DNA of 64,000 nt, from contig JBHGNT010000049.1 in the NCBI GenBank assembly GCA_043228905.1, positions 62,001 through 126,000 on the forward strand, in the 5' to 3' direction. Made by a program: the position numbers and the translations under genes. The DNA comes from Azolla caroliniana. Its lineage: Eukaryota; Polypodiophyta. Shown here in pieces: positions 63,506 to 64,000 of this stretch; position 1 is the stretch's first letter, and every line of letters starts with the position of its first letter. The notes below the pieces were generated by a model. That model saw only the letters and a program-made list of their open reading frames with translations. It ran no database searches and was not told the DNA's origin.

Positions 63506-64000
63506 ACAGACTTATGAACCCTATGCTCTTTGACAACCTTATCCAACACTTGGCCTACTGCCATATCCTTCGAGGATCCAAAATTGAAACCATTGGCCTC
63601 TTTCTTTGTCAATAACAATTCTACTTCCATTGTTTCCTTTTTCTCATGAAGAGTTTTTCCTTTGTTGTTATCAGTTGTAGGTATAGGTGCAACTTCCTCC
63701 AATCGTTGGATAGTGACAACCACCATCTTCTGCTGCCCTTGTAGCTCTAGCTTTCCTTGCTGAGCTATTTCAATCTCCATGTCATCTTCCTTTTGTTTCA
63801 ATTTATCGAGTGAGATTGTTTTAATAGGAAAACTTCCATACCCCACTTCTTGCTCTTCCCTTCTTCATTAAACTTTGTCTAAGGAGGGTGGAGGACCCCC
63901 TTACCAATACTAATAATTTTTGGCCTTCTAATAGCCTCACCTTTCACTTTTTTGTTAAAAAAAATAGCCATCACCCATAAAGGATTTTCTTCATAAAGTT
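63506..64000 (-). pseudogene. LINE ORF1 fragment (continues beyond the window)
   Basis: The open frame 63484-63846 reads SLDKLKQKEDDMEIEIAQQG (coiled-coil-like, charged), then NKGKTLHEKKETMEVELLL and NGFNFGSSKDM. No zinc knuckle is inside the window. It is assigned to ORF1 by position upstream of ORF2 in the same strand and by continuity across the gypsy insertion. The upstream part to 64000 has stops. Confidence 0.5.

Larger units (their letters stand above)
41363..64000 (-). mobile_element. L1-type LINE, split by Copia-A and by a gypsy fragment
   Basis: On the minus strand the order is ORF1 (beyond the window to 63506), the gypsy insertion 61175-63505, ORF1 end and spacer (61174-61064), endonuclease and RT start (61063-59349), the Copia-A insertion, then RT and C-terminus (43731-41705) and a 3' UTR ending in an A-rich tail near 41363 (complement of TACTTTTTTTCCC). 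ATGTA sits on both sides of Copia-A and the flanks rejoin into LINE sequence. Coding capacity has been lost to stops and shifts, but long frames remain (337 codons at 42225-43238), so the LINE is younger than the other LINE debris. Confidence 0.85.

Overview
The window looks like nuclear DNA of a land plant, most likely a non-seed plant such as a fern. It is AT-rich and gene-poor, and it is packed with decayed LINEs and nested Ty1/copia and Ty3/gypsy elements. It carries an intronless PPR gene with long, regular repeats of the kind that is greatly expanded in ferns and lycophytes, and its main gypsy element belongs to a chromodomain lineage nearer to Tf1/sushi/Tcn1-type elements than to the usual seed-plant chromoviruses. 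The organism call is inference. I see only two host-gene candidates: the PPR gene (35875-37506) and a small Ser/Lys-rich ORF (21967-22494). I see no functional tRNA, rRNA or CRISPR array.

Layout. 1-3214 is plain AT-rich sequence. 3220-5615 is a non-autonomous LTR element on the minus strand (NA1) with a 54-bp minisatellite inside. 5700-17500 holds a decayed LINE RT, a hAT-like MITE with an 8-bp target duplication, two tRNA-Asp-derived SINE heads, several copies of an undescribed interspersed repeat ending in (TC)n, and the 3' end of a LINE. 20.7-24.1 kb is a chain of different minisatellites around one small ORF. 25.2-33.1 kb contains copia gag debris and a second copy of the non-autonomous element (NA2), which is split by a chromodomain gypsy element (26463-31719) with a perfect GAAGT target duplication. 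35.5-37.5 kb is the PPR gene. 38.6-41.3 kb is a decayed LINE on the plus strand.

From 41.36 kb to the window end runs a Russian doll. A minus-strand LINE is split by Copia-A (43732-59343, minus, TSD ATGTA). Copia-A is split in its integrase by Copia-B1 (47309-56884, plus, TSD CTTCT). Copia-B1 is split by Copia-B2 (47906-53371, plus, TSD CTTCT), which is complete, has apparently identical LTRs and an open 1337-codon polyprotein. The same LINE is also split in ORF1 by an internally deleted gypsy element (61175-63505, minus).

Most interesting signal. The gypsy element and both non-autonomous copies lack a tRNA primer-binding site. Instead, the 11 nt that start 2 nt after the 5' LTR are exactly complementary to an 11-nt segment in the LTR that begins 32 nt downstream of the first T of TATAAATA, which is where the mRNA 5' end should fall. 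This is the layout of Tf1-type self-priming. The pairing covaries among the three elements, including a single-base compensated change between NA1 and NA2. NA1/NA2 therefore look like non-autonomous partners of a self-primed plant chromovirus lineage.
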